Translations under genes and position numbers: made by a program
Assembly: GCA_017853735.1 (NCBI GenBank)
Contig: JAFMJA010000194.1
Location: 1 to 5,305 of the forward strand
Length of the DNA: 5,305 nucleotides
DNA from: Burkholderiaceae bacterium
GTDB lineage: Bacteria; Pseudomonadota; Gammaproteobacteria; Burkholderiales; Burkholderiaceae_C
Direction of reading: 5' to 3'
Notes under the pieces: generated by a model
What the model was told of the DNA's origin: nothing
The model's database searches: none
The model's input: the letters and a program-made list of their open reading frames with translations, nothing else
In this document: positions 4,650-5,305 of the stretch, in pieces
Layout of the letters: every line of letters begins with the position of its first letter
Numbering within the stretch: the first letter of the stretch is position 1

Positions 4650-5305
4650 ATGGAAACACCTCATCCAGCCTTAGACACGCCAACCGAACTGGATATTGGC
4701 ATTGGTGGCATGACCTGTGCCTCGTGTGTGACGCGGGTCGAGCGCGCGCTGAGCAAAGTGCCGGGTGTGGCCTCGGCCTCGGTCAACCTGGCCACCGAGT
4801 CGGCGCGGGTGCGCTATGCCCCCGGCGAGCAGATGGAGGCCTTGCTGCGCCGTGCGGTGCGCGATGCCGGCTACGAGCCGCGCGCGGCCGATGCGCTGGA
4901 AAAGGAGCAAGATGCCTCGCCCTGGGCTGGCTTTGCCCCGGTGGGGCTGGGCATTGCGCTGTCGCTGCCGCTGGTGCTGCCCATGCTGGGCGATCTGGCG
5001 GGCTGGCACTGGATGCTGCCGGCCTGGCTGCAATTTGTTCTGGCCACACCGGTGCAGTTTGTGCTGGGCGCGCGCTTTTATGTGGCCGGCTGGCACGCGC
5101 TCAAGGCCCTGACTGGCAATATGGACTTGCTGGTGGCGCTGGGCACCAGCGCGGGCTGGGCCCTGTCGGTCTGGCTCTGGCTGTTTACCGGCCATGACGC
5201 CCGCCATGGCGGCACGCCCCACCTGTACTTCGAGGCCTCGGCGGTGGTGGTGACCCTGGTGCTGCTGGGCAAGTGGCTGGAGGCGCGCGCCAAACGGCAA
5301 ACCAC
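4650..5305 (+). CDS. copA: CopA-type Cu(+)-exporting P1B ATPase, N-terminal part (218 residues, runs off the right edge)
   Basis: The visible part holds a short leader, one HMA domain (about 13-77) with GMTCASC (Cys23, Cys26), and the DAGY end motif at 72-75. Membrane segments lie near 94-113 and 125-145, then 159-180 with TGNMDLLVALGTSAGW, then 192-211 with YFEASAVVVTLVLLGKWLEARAK. This is the standard order of Cu(+)-exporting P1B-1 ATPases: two class-specific helices, then the core helices before the actuator domain. The CPC metal site, the DKTGT phosphorylation site and the ATP domain lie beyond the window. A His-bearing external loop (His182, His186, His191) precedes HLYFE. It pumps cytosolic Cu(+) across the inner membrane, fed by CopZ from the divergent operon. 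The ATG at 4650 is the only sensible start; no Shine-Dalgarno stands at a usable distance (nearest AAAGG is 14 bases away), so a leaderless mRNA is possible. Cd/Zn or Ag specificity cannot be excluded without the later helices, but the motifs favour copper. Confidence 0.93.
   Translation, partial: METPHPALDTPTELDIGIGGMTCASCVTRVERALSKVPGVASASVNLATESARVRYAPGEQMEALLRRAVRDAGYEPRAADALEKEQDASPWAGFAPVGLGIALSLPLVLPMLGDLAGWHWMLPAWLQFVLATPVQFVLGARFYVAGWHALKALTGNMDLLVALGTSAGWALSVWLWLFTGHDARHGGTPHLYFEASAVVVTLVLLGKWLEARAKRQT

Noticed and set aside
4575..4664. N-terminal extension of the CopZ-like protein from ATG 4664 or 4598
   Set aside because: The extra residues do not match the family, the longest form overlaps the copA start, and the ATG at 4574 has its own well-spaced CAGGAG.
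4671..5300. Long minus-strand open frame (209 codons) antisense to copA
   Set aside because: It is a by-product of GC-rich coding on the plus strand, with Gln/Arg/His-rich composition and no recognisable motif; copA is unmistakable in its own frame.

Overview
The window looks like chromosomal DNA of a GC-rich betaproteobacterium, most likely Burkholderiales and perhaps Comamonadaceae. This is inferred from strong G/C preference at third codon positions and from the gene mix: a PAS-PAS histidine kinase, a ketopantoate-reductase-like protein, NnrU, a small MerP/CopZ-like protein, a DUF2892 protein and a CopA-type ATPase. No marker gene fixes the genus. I see no rRNA, tRNA, CRISPR array or complete insertion sequence.

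Left part (1-1857, minus strand): a large sensor histidine kinase that runs off the left edge. It has a coiled-coil start, a FixL-like PAS domain, a second PAS domain, HisKA with the H-box His at residue 328, a complete HATPase_c domain, and then a Pro/Ala/Ser/Thr-rich linker leading to something outside the window. Upstream of it is a 243-bp gap (1858-2100) with no gene. The gap is rich in inverted repeats: copies of GGGAGTTGG that can pair with the bases just before the kinase start codon, and a REP-like nested palindrome next to the preceding gene.

Middle (2101-3944): a 355-residue ketopantoate-reductase-like protein on the minus strand is divergent from nnrU on the plus strand. The 182-bp gap between them holds a good sigma70-type promoter for nnrU and a weaker back-to-back promoter for the reductase-like gene. 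NnrU is an integral membrane protein linked in other bacteria to nitrite/NO metabolism and homologous to the haem-dependent zeta-carotene isomerase Z-ISO.

Right part (3963-5305): a copper-handling locus. A short minus-strand operon encodes a 65-residue CopZ-like chaperone (MTCGHC) and a 68-residue DUF2892 membrane protein. It is divergent from copA, the Cu(+)-exporting P1B-type ATPase, whose first 218 residues are visible. The 75-bp copZ/copA gap contains a 32-bp dyad (9 of 10 bases matching per arm) placed in a 19-bp promoter spacer, as MerR-family regulators such as CueR require. Probable logic: copper induces both sides, CopZ binds cytosolic Cu(+), and CopA exports it.

Between nnrU and the DUF2892 gene is a relic not expected from the neighbouring genes: the C-terminal part of a pirin-family protein on the minus strand, with an in-frame stop and lacking both its N-terminus and its last residues.

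No clearly new system is visible. The most interesting points are the pirin relic, the pairing potential in the kinase leader, the cop dyad with a possibly leaderless copA, the REP-like element, and the FixL-like PAS that keeps the haem-ligand His position but lacks the distal Arg.
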